A DNA stretch of 64,000 nt from Phymorhynchus buccinoides (Eukaryota > Mollusca > Gastropoda > Neogastropoda > Raphitomidae). A program made the translations under genes and the position numbers. Positions 10,201 through 19,735 of this stretch are shown here, piece by piece. Where the stretch lies: NCBI GenBank assembly GCA_017654935.2, contig CM065701.1, positions 3,226,352 through 3,290,351 of the forward strand, given 5' to 3'. Numbering within the stretch: position 1 is the stretch's first letter; each line of letters begins with the position of its first letter. The notes under the pieces are model-generated. The model made no database searches. It was not told the origin of the DNA and saw nothing but the letters and a program-made list of their open reading frames with translations.

Positions 10201-12140
10201 AAACGTTTTGAGCTATGAGCCTATGACCATTTGCCTTTAGTTGCAGATGACAGTTTTTGTGTATATAATAATTGTATAATTGTCTTGTTTTCAGTGGCAG
10301 ACGGCAAAGAGTTTGGAAACAATTACCTCAGGAATAAGTAAGTATATATGTGACCCAGCACCACAGAAGGGACATTAAGTGTCAAAGTGACAATTCTGAG
10401 AAAATTATACATTTGAAAACTTCAGACAGTTCTCTTTCTAATCATACATGAACCATTCTTGTATCTTTTCCCGTTCCAGAGTTAGGAGCATTTAAAGTTA
10501 GTAGGGTGAGTGTCGGTCATTTTGAGAAAACAGTCTACGGTTTAGCCTAGCTGAAGAAAATTCATTGACCTACTTGTTTTAACCCTTTCAACACCAACGT
10601 CGCACTTTTGCACCACAATGATTTAACACCCATGTCCCTAAAAGGCATCAAATCAGGAGGGTCTGTTATTCAAAGACCCTGTTCTCTTCATTTTGGGAGG
10701 TGTGGATAGGCCTTGCTTTGAATATGTCACAGAGGAATCCCCGATATTACAGACATTTTGTTTTTCTCTACCCAGGTAAGTTTAATGGAAATTTAATGCT
10801 GAAAAATGGCTGGCGGCGAAAGGGTTAAAGTACTTATAACACCATTTAGAGACTTATTAACACCATATGAAAGAGACCATATTAGAGATTGTCCTTTATA
10901 AATATGAAAAATGGCTGGTGGTGAAAGGGTTAAAGTACTTGTAACACCATCTAGAGACCATATTAGAGATTGTCCTTTATAAATATGAAAGATGGCTGGC
11001 GGTGAAAGGGTTAATAGAGATTACTTATGAAAGACCATTTAGAGACCATATTAGAGATTGTCCTTTATAAATATGAAAGATGGCTGGCGGTGAAAGGGTT
11101 AAAGTACTTATAACACCATTTAGAGACCATATTAGAGATCATCCTTTATAAATATGAAAGATGGCTGGCGGTGAAAGGGTTAATGTACTTATAACACCAT
11201 TTAGAGACCATATTAGAGATTATCCTTTATAAATATGAAAGATGGCTGGCAGTGAAAGGGTTAATGTACTTGTAACACCATTTAGAGACCATATTAGAGA
11301 TTATCCTTTATAAATATGAAAGATAAGATGTTGGAGAACACAAGAATACCCATAACTCAAAATTGACCAAAAATGTTAATTTTACAAGCCTGTTGTGAGA
11401 AACTAGCCCAGCGACTTAATGTCCCTTTCGTGGTGTTGGGTCACATATATTCTGAAGTGTTAGTCATTCATAGCGATTGTTATGGTTTTTTCCCAATTAA
11501 TTCCTTTTTTTCCTTCTTGACCATTTTGTTTGGGATTGATTCAGTTCTTTCTGTCTGCTTCATGTGCCATCCATTACTTCATTAATTAAATTAGTTAAAA
11601 CCAAATCACAAGTTGAATCTTCATTACGATATAATCAGTTACATGTATCTCCAGTACTATGATCTTTCTTTTCTTTGACTATGAACATGTTGTGTGTGTG
11701 TGTGCCTCTGTGTGTGTGAGTGTGTGCCTCTGTGTTTGTGTGTGCCTCTGTGTGTGTGTGTACCTGTGTTTGTGTGTGCCTCTGTGTTTGTGTGTACCTC
11801 TGTTTGTGTATGTGTGCCTCTGTGTGTGTGTGCCTGTGTTTGTGTGTGCCTCTGTGTGTGTGTGTGTACCTGTTTGTGTGTGCCTCTGTGTGTGTGTGTG
11901 TACCTGTGTGTGTGCCTCTGTGTTTGTGTGTGCCTCTGTGTGTATATTTATTTACCTTTTGTGTGTGCACCCAGTCCAGTGTTTGACGACCCAGAGGACG
12001 CGGTCAACTCTCGTCGTTTGAAGAAATCGCTGACGCTGTACTCCAGCTTCGATTGGAGCAAAGTTCCCAGAAACCAAGAGAGGCGGACCACCGACCTCGC
12101 CTTTGGAAACCCAGAAATCATCACCAGGGTCTACCGATAA
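1219..12140 (+). CDS. LRRC72: LRRC72-like leucine-rich-repeat protein, 7 exons, 5' end missing
   Basis: Seven exons (1219-1292, 2363-2432, 4588-4783, 5899-5988, 7910-8062, 10295-10337, 11975-12140) join into one frame of 263 codons plus stop; every intron is GT-AG and all phases agree. The product is a small leucine-rich-repeat protein: an N-terminal helix ending ELYLANK (residues 18-24), repeats with LxxNxL cores (VWLNGNK, LHLNDNEL, CMLHNNQL, LNLFDNP; about 42-121), a cap ending SIQLLDRH (about 143), a basic linker, and a C-terminal block with FDDPEDAV, FDWSKVP and ERR. Order and length match what I recall of vertebrate LRRC72 (about 290 residues), whose biochemical role is not established. 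The first visible exon starts in phase 0 without a Met, so a short first exon of roughly 15 codons lies upstream or was not recognised. The gene converges on PLK1. Confidence 0.82.
1491..1714. mobile_element. TTAA-ended MITE (piggyBac-like), right end degraded
   Basis: Starts TTAACCCTTTCATCGCCA and shares its interior (caccacaatg, ggtaaggatagg, cagaggaatcccc) with copies at 7541, 10579 and 31296. The right inverted repeat is reduced to TGGCGTTAA. Confidence 0.6.
1957..2275 (-). mobile_element. Interspersed retroposon, family R-a
   Basis: Shares a block running from a (CTT)n stretch through caggagaatggrcc to acttccagaaggtggggg with 15190-15540 and 36956-37345. The A-rich (GAA)n end and a 13-bp target duplication at the second copy indicate a retroposed, SINE-like element. 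Class unknown. Confidence 0.55.
2264..2288. repeat. (CA)n microsatellite
   Basis: Simple CA repeat at the edge of the R-a element. Confidence 0.9.
2363..2432 (+). CDS. LRRC72: LRRC72 second visible exon
   Basis: Acceptor ttcaacag, donor gtgagt, ends in phase 0. Encodes GLTEVCSFERF through VWLNGNK, the first leucine-rich repeat. Confidence 0.82.
2553..2889. mobile_element. GTGACCC MITE, truncated
   Basis: Left inverted repeat GTGACCCAGCACCACGAAAG; the interior matches the full copies at 10350 and 50039. The right part is cut off where a SINE begins at about 2893. Confidence 0.65.
2893..3265 (+). mobile_element. tRNA-derived SINE, family S-A
   Basis: The head reads GTGGCACAGTGGTAACGCG (box A) and GAGTTCAAACC (box B), followed by a tRNA-unrelated body and a 3' domain ctctccaggtgggagcaacc. 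It ends in (CCTAA)n at 3239-3265. Other copies are at 13059 and 28746, both minus. Confidence 0.8.
3375..4120 (+). mobile_element. tRNA-derived SINE, family S-B, with tandem internal expansion
   Basis: The head GGTGGCAGAGTGGTTAAGAC is box A-like; box B is AGGTTCCAATCC. The segment from the head to the body is repeated four times with a 126-bp period (about 3401-3900), so the box B part is present four times and box A once. The 3' domain matches family S-A. Simpler copies lie at 6071 and 34506. Confidence 0.75.
4121..4524. mobile_element. MITE with about 38-bp inverted ends
   Basis: GTGAAATTCAAAAACCTC near 4130 is mirrored by GAGGTTTTTGAATTTCAC ending near 4516; pairing continues inward to the gattttgg/ccaaaat stretch. 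The interior is AT-rich with no ORF. The right end lies about 63 bp before the acceptor of LRRC72 exon 3. Confidence 0.65.
4588..4783 (+). CDS. LRRC72: LRRC72 third visible exon (LRR core)
   Basis: Acceptor ggtcag, donor gtaggt. Encodes the repeats LSELHLNDNEL and CMLHNNQLTRLDK, ending QNLHTL. Its 3' half and donor are duplicated several times in the following intron. Confidence 0.85.
4852..5300 (+). repeat. Tandem partial copies of LRRC72 exon 3 with donor sites
   Basis: Copies of the exon's 3' half follow it in the intron: 4855-4935 (stop in frame), 5010-5088 (open, HNNQLIKLDKVAAE to NLHTL, donor gtaggt), about 5155-5203 (broken), and a trace at 5276-5305. (GA)n and (TG)n stretches separate them. 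Confidence 0.75.
5203..5268. repeat. (TG)n-rich tract
   Basis: TG/CG alternating tract inside the exon-copy region; purine-pyrimidine alternation could adopt Z-DNA. Confidence 0.8.
5598..5720 (+). repeat. Interspersed repeat shared with 50505-50615
   Basis: Contains gattctgcgatctgaacaag, ggtgtgactgcgagttggga and gggacagcaacaaaaaag; the reverse complement occurs in PLK1 intron 6. Class unknown. Confidence 0.5.
5899..5988 (+). CDS. LRRC72: LRRC72 fourth visible exon (LRR cap)
   Basis: Acceptor ttttcag, donor gtatgg. Reads NLFDNPIAQEPGYRLFVV then HCPSIQLLDRH. The leading N is split across the junction, completing an LNLFDNP repeat. Confidence 0.85.
6071..6480 (+). mobile_element. tRNA-derived SINE, family S-B
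   Basis: Starts GGTGGCAGAGTGGTTAAGAC, box B GGTTCGAATCC, body with ttctagttcgacaggaaaat, 3' domain ending gactagaatataccaaatac. A near full-length, single-head copy. Confidence 0.8.
6481..7170. other. Intron sequence without recognisable genes
   Basis: AT-rich, with short (GAT)n runs at 6848-6960; nothing coding seen. Confidence 0.4.
7173..7815. mobile_element. Possible inverted-repeat element hosting a nested MITE
   Basis: GAATTCCATAGGCGCTATTT at 7173 is imperfectly mirrored by attgcgcatatggaatttt near 7790-7808. The TTAA-MITE at 7541-7788 sits inside. Internal gcgcta/cgcc motifs recur. Confidence 0.4.
7541..7788. mobile_element. TTAA-ended MITE (piggyBac-like), full length
   Basis: TTAACCCTTTCACCGCCA at the left and its mirror TGGCGATGAAAGGGTTAA at the right, 248 bp, no ORF. 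TTAA targets with CCCTTT-type ends are typical of piggyBac-related elements. Confidence 0.7.
7910..8062 (+). CDS. LRRC72: LRRC72 fifth visible exon (basic linker)
   Basis: Acceptor actgtcag, donor gtaata. Encodes EVTKQERDTARRIYDQNEEK and a proline-rich end (YYPGTPKTPGL). In phase with both neighbours. Confidence 0.8.
8105..9300. repeat. Minisatellite in LRRC72 intron (28-36 bp units)
   Basis: About 38 units built on ttccagtttgtggattgctg plus a variable TAAA/ATGT part. Period and sequence vary, so it is old or actively slipping. It keeps long frames open on the minus strand, which I do not regard as coding. Confidence 0.9.
9301..10290. other. Intron sequence; short resemblance to LRRC72 exon 5 end
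   Basis: Mostly featureless. At 9626-9655 the sequence ccaaagactcctggatta resembles the end of the exon at 7910-8062 and follows a pyrimidine tract with CAG, but the phase gives a stop. Confidence 0.4.
10295..10337 (+). CDS. LRRC72: LRRC72 sixth visible exon, 43 nt
   Basis: Acceptor ttttcag, donor gtaagt. Encodes VADGKEFGNNYLRN plus two bases. It is needed to keep the frame between its neighbours. A MITE starts only 12 bp after the donor. Confidence 0.72.
10579..10828. mobile_element. TTAA-ended MITE (piggyBac-like), nested
   Basis: TTAACCCTTTCAACACCA to TGGCGGCGAAAGGGTTAA, 250 bp, inside the GTGACCC element. Confidence 0.7.
10826..11320. repeat. Tandem repeat at a MITE-MITE junction
   Basis: Five to six units combine the right TTAA-MITE end (tggctggcggtgaaagggtt) with host-element sequence (gagaccatattagagattgt). 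Unit length is about 75-97 bp, varying by internal deletion. Confidence 0.75.
11690..11955. repeat. TG-rich minisatellite before LRRC72 last exon
   Basis: Repeats of tgtgtgcctctgtg extend to within about 20 bp of the last acceptor. As U/G-rich RNA it probably overlaps the polypyrimidine tract of that 3' splice site. Confidence 0.85.
11975..12140 (+). CDS. LRRC72: LRRC72 last exon with stop codon
   Basis: The acceptor cacccag follows a TG-rich minisatellite. Encodes PVFDDPEDAV, the conserved FDWSKVP and ERR block, and ends ITRVYR with TAA at 12138-12140. The next AG, 4 nt downstream, would give an immediate stop, which fixes the acceptor. Confidence 0.83.
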
Positions 12141-12156
12141 AACGGGGATGTCACTC

Positions 12157-12162
12157 AATAAA
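12157..12162 (+). terminator. Candidate LRRC72 poly(A) signal
   Basis: AATAAA 17 bp after the stop codon. It runs into a run of A, so it could instead be a chance match in A-rich sequence; the 3' UTR would be unusually short. Confidence 0.35.
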
Positions 12163-13058
12163 AAAAAAAAAACCCAAAAAAAAAACCCTCTGTGAATGAC
12201 AGGTGGTTGATGGTTTCGTCCCATATGGCGGTGACCAGCGAACTTTACACCCAAGTTTTGTTGAATTGATTTGTTTATTTATGATTAGGAAGTTTTCTGT
12301 TGTGCAGTTTTTACAGTAGCATTTAAATGTGGTATAATACATTGCAAAACACATGCACGTACAAACACACACGCATACATACACACACACACATACTAAA
12401 TAACTATTCTATTCTTGATTCACTTTGTAGATGTTTATTAAGTAGTTCAATTGGTATTTATCTTTTACATTGTTCATTGTTCGGTTATGGTGGTGTTTTT
12501 AATTAATAATAATAGTACATTTATATAGCCTTTACCTCAAATGAGCCCAATGCGCTTCACAGTCGAATATTCATCCACAAGTAGACACCAAGAGTAGGTT
12601 TATCTCTTCTTTTTAATTTTAGAGGGCGGGGAAGGTGGACTTAAGAATGTATATTATTACTTATCCAATTACTTTTACACATGTACTGACGGACACACCA
12701 CAGACACACCACTCACACTCACCAACACCAAAATCATACAGCTATATAATTTTGTCTGAATCACTTTTAGTGGAAGGACGTTAAACTGAAGCACACACAC
12801 ACACACACACACACTCTCTCTCTAACCCATGGAGCATTTTCAATCTTAATGATTTGTATCTCCTCCATGGATGTATGTTTTTGCATTTGTCTTTCTTGTT
12901 CTAGTAAACAACCTTACATTATATTGATTGGTAACATTTTCCAGTGGGAAAGTCAATGTGCATTTTACACTTGTAGTAAATGATGCGGTCTCTGTTTAAA
13001 ACAATACATGCATTCAATTTTTGCCAACTGTGATTTTTAGCAGGCTTGGGAAAGTATT
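12163..13058. other. Intergenic; small interspersed repeat only
   Basis: 12510-12570 contains a tttatatagcc...gcgcttcaca block like that at 37350-37395, a common animal repeat motif. (CA)n at 12793-12814. No gene seen. Confidence 0.4.
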
Positions 13059-13477
13059 AGGTATTTGGTACTTTATAGTCACAGAGGCGTCTGTGAAATT
13101 CGGGTTGCTCCCACCTGGAGAGCGTGTCGCAGCCAGAGGCGCGGCACCCTTTTTTTTTTGCATGCTATTTTTGTGTGACTGATGAGGCAAGGCAAGGCAA
13201 GGCAAGGCAAATAATTTATTTCACACCCACTTGGGGCACAGAAATATAAAACAAAAGGAAGGAAAGGGAGGGGGTAAATTTTGACCAAATGACAACTTTT
13301 TCGTAGCCATTGGGTTTGACGTGTGCTAAGTGCATGGGCACACAAGACCTCGGTTTATCATCTCATCCGAAATACTCCATGTTCAGACCGTAAGGCCTAG
13401 TGTAAAGTGAGAGGAAAAATCCCCTGTACCCAGGTTCAAACTCGGGTTTACTTGACACGAGGCGAACGTAGAAACAC
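13059..13477 (-). mobile_element. tRNA-derived SINE, family S-A, with internal insertion
   Basis: Reverse complement carries the S-A head (box B GGTTTGAACC-like) and the 3' domain with ggttgctcccacctggagag. A (GGCAA)n block plus about 50 bp (13186-13250) interrupts the body. Confidence 0.7.
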
Positions 13478-13615
13478 TAAGGCATGCTTATTTTGTATGC
13501 ATATAAAATGCATTTGTTTGGATTTGCTTTTGGTTTTACCTGCTTTTGAAAGAAAACATTTCTTCAAGAAAATGACGAATAACAATCAATAAAAATAATT
13601 CCATTGGTTTCACTA

Positions 13616-13755
13616 CAAATACAACCACAGTATTAAATGCGCATTTCTTGTTGGTTACAACCACAGTATTAAATGCGCATTTCTTGTTGGTTACAACCAC
13701 AGTATTAAATGCGCATTTCTTGTTGGTTACAACCACAGTATTAAATGCCCATTTC
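13616..13755. repeat. 38-bp tandem repeat, four units
   Basis: Unit acaaccacagtattaaatgc followed by gcatttcttgttggtt. Confidence 0.85.
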
Positions 13756-14140
13756 TTTTTCGTATGCTTTTTATACTGAGTATTAACTATGGATGTTTTC
13801 CATGACATTTTAAAAACTAAATTTTGCATTTATTCTTTTCTGCGTGTTGTTATATTTCATTTTCATCAAAGTTAATCTGATTAATGTTTTTATAACAAAT
13901 ATCTTATGAACGATGTTACGCAGTTTCCCTGCTTTTTGTACTTATTATTTTTTAGTTTTATCATGTTGAGCAAAAGTATGCAAATTACTGGTACATGTCT
14001 AATGTACACAAAGTGTTCTGAGGCCCGTTATTCAAACAGCTTTTATCATCGGTTGACATTAGCCTGTAGCAGGGGCCAACAGTAACATGAGAGCTGTACA
14101 ATAGATGGGTTTTCTACAGTAAGGGAAAGCCATGGTACAT

Positions 14141-14586
14141 TTTACCAGACCTGTTTTCCCAACGTATTTGTCCGTAATTATTACGTTTTGAGACCTCCGA
14201 TTACGCTATTACGGTCAGCAACCAAAAAATCTGTATTTCCGCTGAACGAGTGCGGGAAAAAAAAAAAGAAGAAATGAAAAGAAGGCATGGCGTTTGAGCT
14301 GTACTCGCTACTGTGTCGTCTGCTATCAAAGGTATCACTTCGAGTGATGTCCCTTGAATGAATACTTCCGGTTTATTTCTCCTTGCCGCCATTTTTCTAG
14401 GTACGAAGTGAAAAATTTCGGCAGTGTATGTGTACGCCCTCCCCCCCCCTCAACAAAAGGATTGACGGCAACGGAAAATTCTGGTGAAAGGATTTCTCGG
14501 ACAGCAAAATTACCGACAGATGCCTGAAATGACTGTTTTCAGAGCTTGGGATTACTGACAGTGAAGAGTTGGGGTAAACAGGTCTG
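14141..14586. mobile_element. Possible MITE with CAGACCTGTTT ends
   Basis: ccagacctgttttcccaa at the left is mirrored by ttggggtaaacaggtctg at the right. No ORF supports coding capacity. Confidence 0.45.
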
Positions 14587-14809
14587 ATTTTACTTATTGT
14601 TAATCTTTTGTGAATACTATCTCTCAAAGGAGGCCTTTGTACTGGATCCTGGAGCTGCAGCCAAAGGGATGGGTTGACCTTTGCTTTAGGACCCCACCAT
14701 GCCAGCTGTTAAATACTTTTGTCAGAGTTGGGATGTAGCCTAGGCAAGGAAACCAATTCCAGCCCAGCCCATCAGGATAGAAGTTGCTTCTGGATGGACA
14801 TGGCAGGCT

Positions 14810-15870
14810 GGCAAATTAATTATTAATTTTTGAATTTCTGATGATGACTGTGATATTTCAACACTGTCTCTAGTTTTGAGCATTGCTGAAAGTATTTGCC
14901 ACGCTTAATCAAGGTATTGGCAAATTAATTTTTATTCTTTGAATTTCTGATGATGGTGACTGTGATATTTCAACACTGTCTTTAGTTTTGAGCATTGCTG
15001 AAAGTATTTGCCACGCTTAATCAAGGTATTGGCAAATTAATTTTTATTCTTTGAATTTCTGATGATGGTGACTGTGATATTTCAACACTGTCTTTAGTTT
15101 TGAGCATTGCTGAAAGTATTTGCCACGCTTAATCAAGGTATTGGCAAATTAATTAATTTTTATTCTTTGAATTTCTGATGATGGTGACTGTGATATGTCT
15201 TCTTTTTCTTCTGAATAAGCCGAGTCGCTCGGACAGTTTCCTGTCAATTATGAGCGCAGATGCGTCATGCTTCCATAATGCTACTAACTAAGAAATAGTT
15301 AGGCCCAGCAAGTCCGACTTCGGCTGGAGGAAATCTTTTTGAAAGCGTTTCGTGAAAAAAGGCAGGAGAATGGACCGGAAAGGCAGGAGAATGGACCGGA
15401 AAGGCAGAAAGATAGTAGATGACAGTAAGCAAAGGGAAAAGGTAGAGTCAAAGAGAGTGACAGATTAGAGGAAGTTACAAGCAGAACTTCCAGAAGGTGG
15501 GGGAACTATTTATACAAGACCCCCAGTATCTCCACGGGGGACTGCGATATGTCGATAATATTGACACTGTCTCTAGTTTTGAGCGGGGCTAAAAGTATTT
15601 GCCACACGCTTAATCAAAGTATTAGCAAATTAATTATTCATTTGTACTTTTTGAATTTCTGATGATGATGACTGTGATATTTCAACTGTCTCTAGTCTTG
15701 AGCGGGGCTGAAGGTATTTGCCATATGTTTAATCAACTGGGTATGGGCAAATTAATAAATAATTTTTATTCTTTGAATTTCTGATGATGATTGTGATATT
15801 TCAACACTGTCTCTAGTTTTGAGCGGGGCTGAAAGTATTTGCCATACGCTTAATCATTAGGGTATTATGC
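14810..15870. repeat. 112-bp tandem repeat, interrupted
   Basis: Units starting aaggtattggcaaattaatt at 14911, 15023 and 15135, with diverged units at 15555-15870. An R-a retroposon splits the array at 15190-15540. Confidence 0.8.
15190..15540 (-). mobile_element. R-a retroposon with target duplication
   Basis: Same body as at 1957 and 36956. It is flanked on both sides by gactgtgatatgt / gactgcgatatgt, a 13-bp target site duplication within the 112-bp array. Confidence 0.65.
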
Positions 15871-16286
15871 AATTCTTTTGGATTTTTTTAATTTTACTGG
15901 AAACCTCTGATATGCAATGTATGATTAATGACTCGTTACAAACATTTTAGGAATCTGTTCATTCTTGATTGTAAGAAAATGAAGCCCCCCCCAATTTGTC
16001 GTTTGAAATCCAGAAGGCACTATAAGCCGTCTGTGTCGTTTTGTGACAGTACTTTCAGAATTACGCCCGTCTGTTCGTTTTGTGACAGTACTTTCAGAAT
16101 TACGCCCGGTATTATATTCACTTCTCTCTTTAACCACTCAGTATTACATACTGTTCAGCGGTTTTTGCCGATTCATTCGTGTTGAAAAAGAAACCTGTGA
16201 TAATGTCGTAACTTTATTGTGATATTGGCTAAGCTGTTTGTCATTGTAACTGCCATATACAGCTTTTTCTTCCTAGTCCTTTTGAT

Positions 16287-16320
<34 letters not shown>

Positions 16321-16767
16321 AGTGCTTTTGAATGTTTTCTGCTAGCAAAGTTCTGTCCCTAATCTGTTGCTGTCTGTTTAGAACTATGTGTACATGTACA
16401 GTAAAAAATCACTTACATCAAAATTGAAGGGACTGAAATTATATTTTGATATAGCCAATACTTTGAGTTCAAAAGACTTTTTTCAACATAGATTACTATA
16501 CTGGGACCCAAAGATTATTGAGTTATCCAGTGTTTTGGAGTTATCAGTTCTCCACTGTACTTTTTTTTGTCCTGTACACATTTTTTTCTGCCTTGGCTTG
16601 GGTGCCCATTTTGTTGTGTCTGGAAACACTTTCACTCTTGTGAGGAAGTGTAGGGGGTGGGAGTCATAGTTTGAATTGCTAGAACTTGTGTTCTTGTCAC
16701 TTGTTTCCCCAGTCTTGCTAAATAAGCTTTGACAATGTGCTATAATGTTCTAGTGTTAGCACACTAC
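15871..16767. other. Intergenic, no gene seen
   Basis: Contains a 30-base poly-C run at about 16290-16319 and a short duplication (ttcgttttgtgacagtactt) at 16036-16106. The frame open at 16388-16669 has no recognisable domain. Confidence 0.4.
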
Positions 16768-17132
16768 TACAGACAAACCTCTACTTTAAGAATTCCAAAG
16801 TCAGGAAAAAACGGTCTTATATTGAAGGGGTCTTATAAAGGTCATTTCTATTGGCCACTGCAACCACCACCTTTTGCAAGAGTGAATGCCCTTGATGGGT
16901 TGGGGAAGATGCTCGAGTACTGACCAAACAAGGGAATAACTCGCCAATAACCCTATTTGAGGCCACTGAATGGCTGCCTTCTGCAAGAGTGAATGCACTT
17001 TTGGATACTGACCAACAAGGGCTTAACTCTTGTCGTCAATAACCCTAGTTGCAGTGGCCAATAGGAAGAGTTCAGCATTCGTTCCCAAAAAATCGGTCTT
17101 AAATGAGGTCTTTTAATAGAGGTTTGACTGTA
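16768..17132. mobile_element. Pogo/mariner-type MITE, family D
   Basis: Ends TACAGACAAACCTCTACTTT and mirror atagaggtttgactgta; TA at both ends. Also present at 52498-52707. Confidence 0.6.
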
Positions 17133-17177
17133 TTAGATTTCAGTTGTGTAACTGTGTTTTAAACTTAGAATTTCTGC

Positions 17178-17430
17178 GGTCCGACTTTCCAAAATGTTAT
17201 TTCACATTACTATTGGTCATGTGTTTGGGTCCTACTTTCTGAAGCGTTATTTCACATTACTATTGGTCATGTGTTTGGGTCCTACTTTCTGAAGCGTTAT
17301 TTCACATTACTATTGGTCATGTGTTTGGGTCCTACTTTCTGAAGCGTTATTTCACATTACTATTGGTCATGTGTTTGGGTCCTACTTTCCGAAATGTTAT
17401 TTCACATTACTATTGGTCATGTGTTTGTTT
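17178..17430. repeat. 50-bp tandem repeat, five units
   Basis: Unit cattactattggtcatgtgt then ttgggtcctactttctgaag, exact 50-bp spacing. Confidence 0.88.
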
Positions 17431-17710
17431 TTTCCACAAGCTTTTGTATTTCTGTATGTCTTTGTCAGATTAGTTGGGTTTTGTAGATGAATATAACCAT
17501 TTTGTAACTAAAATACTCTTTTTTAATATTACCACTGTTGTATTTTATTTTTTTTGGGGGGGTCTTTTCAGTTTTTGTAACATTTCACACGTTTTTTTTT
17601 ATTACTATATTTTGTTTCATTTGTGTGTTCTGTGTATCTTGATGTTTCAGAATGTTTTGTTTCCTTTGACACGTGAGAGGGCGCCTGTTGGTTATATTTT
17701 GTAATGATTT

Positions 17711-18117
17711 AGGTAAAGGTAAAGATGTGCCACCCCCCCTGCATTTCTCGGTTAATTCTATTTTTCCGTTTTTGCCTTTCTTACCATACATAAAGCTGTA
17801 TTTTAGGAACATTTTTAGCTAATAACCTTTTTGGAATACTAACCCTATCCCTAACCCAAAACCTAACCCTACCCCCCACTATGTACTGCAGTACACCGCG
17901 ATTTGTCACAGTTGTGGTTCGTTGCGTTTTTCCGTCTTATAGGGTGGGGGGTAGGGTTAGGTTTAGGGCTAGGGTTAGGGATAGGGTTAGTATTCCAAAA
18001 AGGTTATTAGCTAAAAATGTTCCTAAAATACAGCTTTATGTATGGTAAGAAAGGCAATAACGGAAAAATAGAATTAACCGAGATAGGTAGGGGGGGTGGC
18101 ACATCTTGACCTTTACC
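17711..18117. mobile_element. Long palindrome (foldback element) with telomere-like arms
   Basis: Arms of about 165 bp (17711-17879 and 17941-18117) are near-perfect inverted copies around a 60-bp spacer. The arms contain (CCCTAA)-like runs. Ends: taaaggtaaagatgtgccac and mirror. Confidence 0.8.
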
Positions 18118-18493
18118 ATGATTTATTATATAAGTAAAGATAACTTGCTTATAATTATTCATCTTTACAAATTATTTTCATTTATATGTATTATAAAAAC
18201 AAACTCATTTCTGTATTTTTGAAAATCGTTCATGAAAAATCTTTTTTTCTTCTGACTTTTGTCTGTACATCTTTTGATGTACTGATACATTCTTCTCTAG
18301 TCAACCTTCGCTGTCTTTAGTCAAAATTTGTTTTATAGAAGAGTTGCATTCATCAAAATCATGTTCTTTTCCAGGAGAGCAAGCTCGGATAACTCATTTT
18401 TCATCTTAGGAAGCAAGTTTGGGTTAATATGTCTCGAGTTAATTGAAGTTTATACTTTTTGGTTGTTTTTAATTGACAATGGATTGTAAAATC
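18118..18493. other. Intergenic, nothing recognised
   Basis: AT-rich; no ORF or repeat family found. Confidence 0.4.
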
Positions 18494-19340
18494 TATGACA
18501 ATATGACCTACAGGTATGAATTACCGTACTTGACAGACTATAAGGGGTGCACCTTAGCATGAGACCCACAGACAACTCTGATATTGTGACTACAGTGGAA
18601 CCTTCATTATTAGTTATGACAATATGACCTACAGGTATGAATTACCGTACTTGACAGACTATAAGGGGTGCACCTTAGCATGAGACCCACAGACAACTCT
18701 GATATTGTGACTACAGTGGAACCTTCATTATTAGTTATGACAATATGACCTACAGGTATGAATTACCCTACTTTACAGACTATAAGGGGTGCACCTTAGC
18801 ATGAGACCCACAGACAACTCTGATATTGTGACTACAGTGGAACCTTCATTATTAGTTATGACAATATGACCTACAGGTATGAATTACCCTACTTGACAGA
18901 CTATAAGGGGTGCACCTTAGCATGAGACCCACAGACAACTCTGATATTGTGACTACAGTGGAACCTTCATTATTAGTTATGACAATATGACCTACAGGTA
19001 TGAATTACCCTACTTGACAGACTATAAGGGGTGCACCTTAGCATGAGACCCACAGACAACTCTGATATTGTGACTACAGTGGAACCTTCATTATTAGTTA
19101 TGACAATATGACCTACAGGTATGAATTACCCTACTTTACAGACTATAAGGGGTGCACCTTAGCATGAGACCCACAGACAACTCTGATATTGTGACTACAG
19201 TGGAACCTTCATTATTAGTTATGACAATATGACCTACAGGTATGAATTACCGTACTTGACAGACTATAAGGGGTGCACCTTAGCATGAGACCCACAGACA
19301 ACTCTGATATTGTGACTACAGTGGAACCTTCATTATTAGC
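18494..19340. repeat. 121-bp tandem array, seven units
   Basis: Each unit holds host flank (gacaatatgacctacaggta), the left end of MITE B and the left end of MITE A (tacagtggaacc). Units are nearly identical, so expansion is recent. Confidence 0.92.
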
Positions 19341-19735
19341 AAGTTATCAAAAATCATCTAAATGGGAGGGAGTTGTATAAGGGAGGTAACTTTAAAGACA
19401 CTGACCCAGCAAAATGAAGTCCCTTGATTTGTTTCTGGCCAGCTGTGACCCACATACAAAACAAATTCCTCCAAATTCAAAACGAGGCTGCTCTTCAAAG
19501 TGTTGTATCGTTTTGAATTTAGGGGAATTTGTATGGGAATCACACCTGCCCCAAAACAGTCCAGGTAAAAATGACCAGCTTTGACGCTCGATTTGTAGGA
19601 AACTGCGTGGTGCGGTTTATGCAGGACGATTTATCTCAGTGATCTCTATGCATTTTTAGAAAGAACATTCTTCAGGTCAGGGTGTCTTTAAGTGGAAGGG
19701 ACTGGGAGTCTTGTATGGGAGGCTCCACTGCACAT
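19319..19735. mobile_element. MITE A core nested in MITE B
   Basis: Between the two arrays: tacagtggaacctt start, gggagggagttgtataaggg and ggtaactttaaagacactga interior as in the A copies at 38163 and 52054, and the mirror end at the first 97-bp unit. Confidence 0.6.

Larger units (their letters stand above)
10350..11444. mobile_element. GTGACCC MITE interrupted by a nested MITE and its tandem expansion
   Basis: Inverted ends GTGACCCAGCACCAC at 10350 and its mirror ending 11444, flanked by ATAT on both sides. A TTAA-MITE (10579-10828) is inserted, and the following stretch to about 11320 repeats the junction of both elements. Confidence 0.65.

Noticed and set aside
11659..12140. Cysteine-rich repetitive plus-strand frames (VCVCVPLCVC type)
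   Set aside because: Translation of TG-rich simple repeats; the real coding part is only the last exon.
16388..16669. 93-codon plus-strand frame
   Set aside because: No similarity recognised and no supporting signals in a repeat-rich intergenic stretch.
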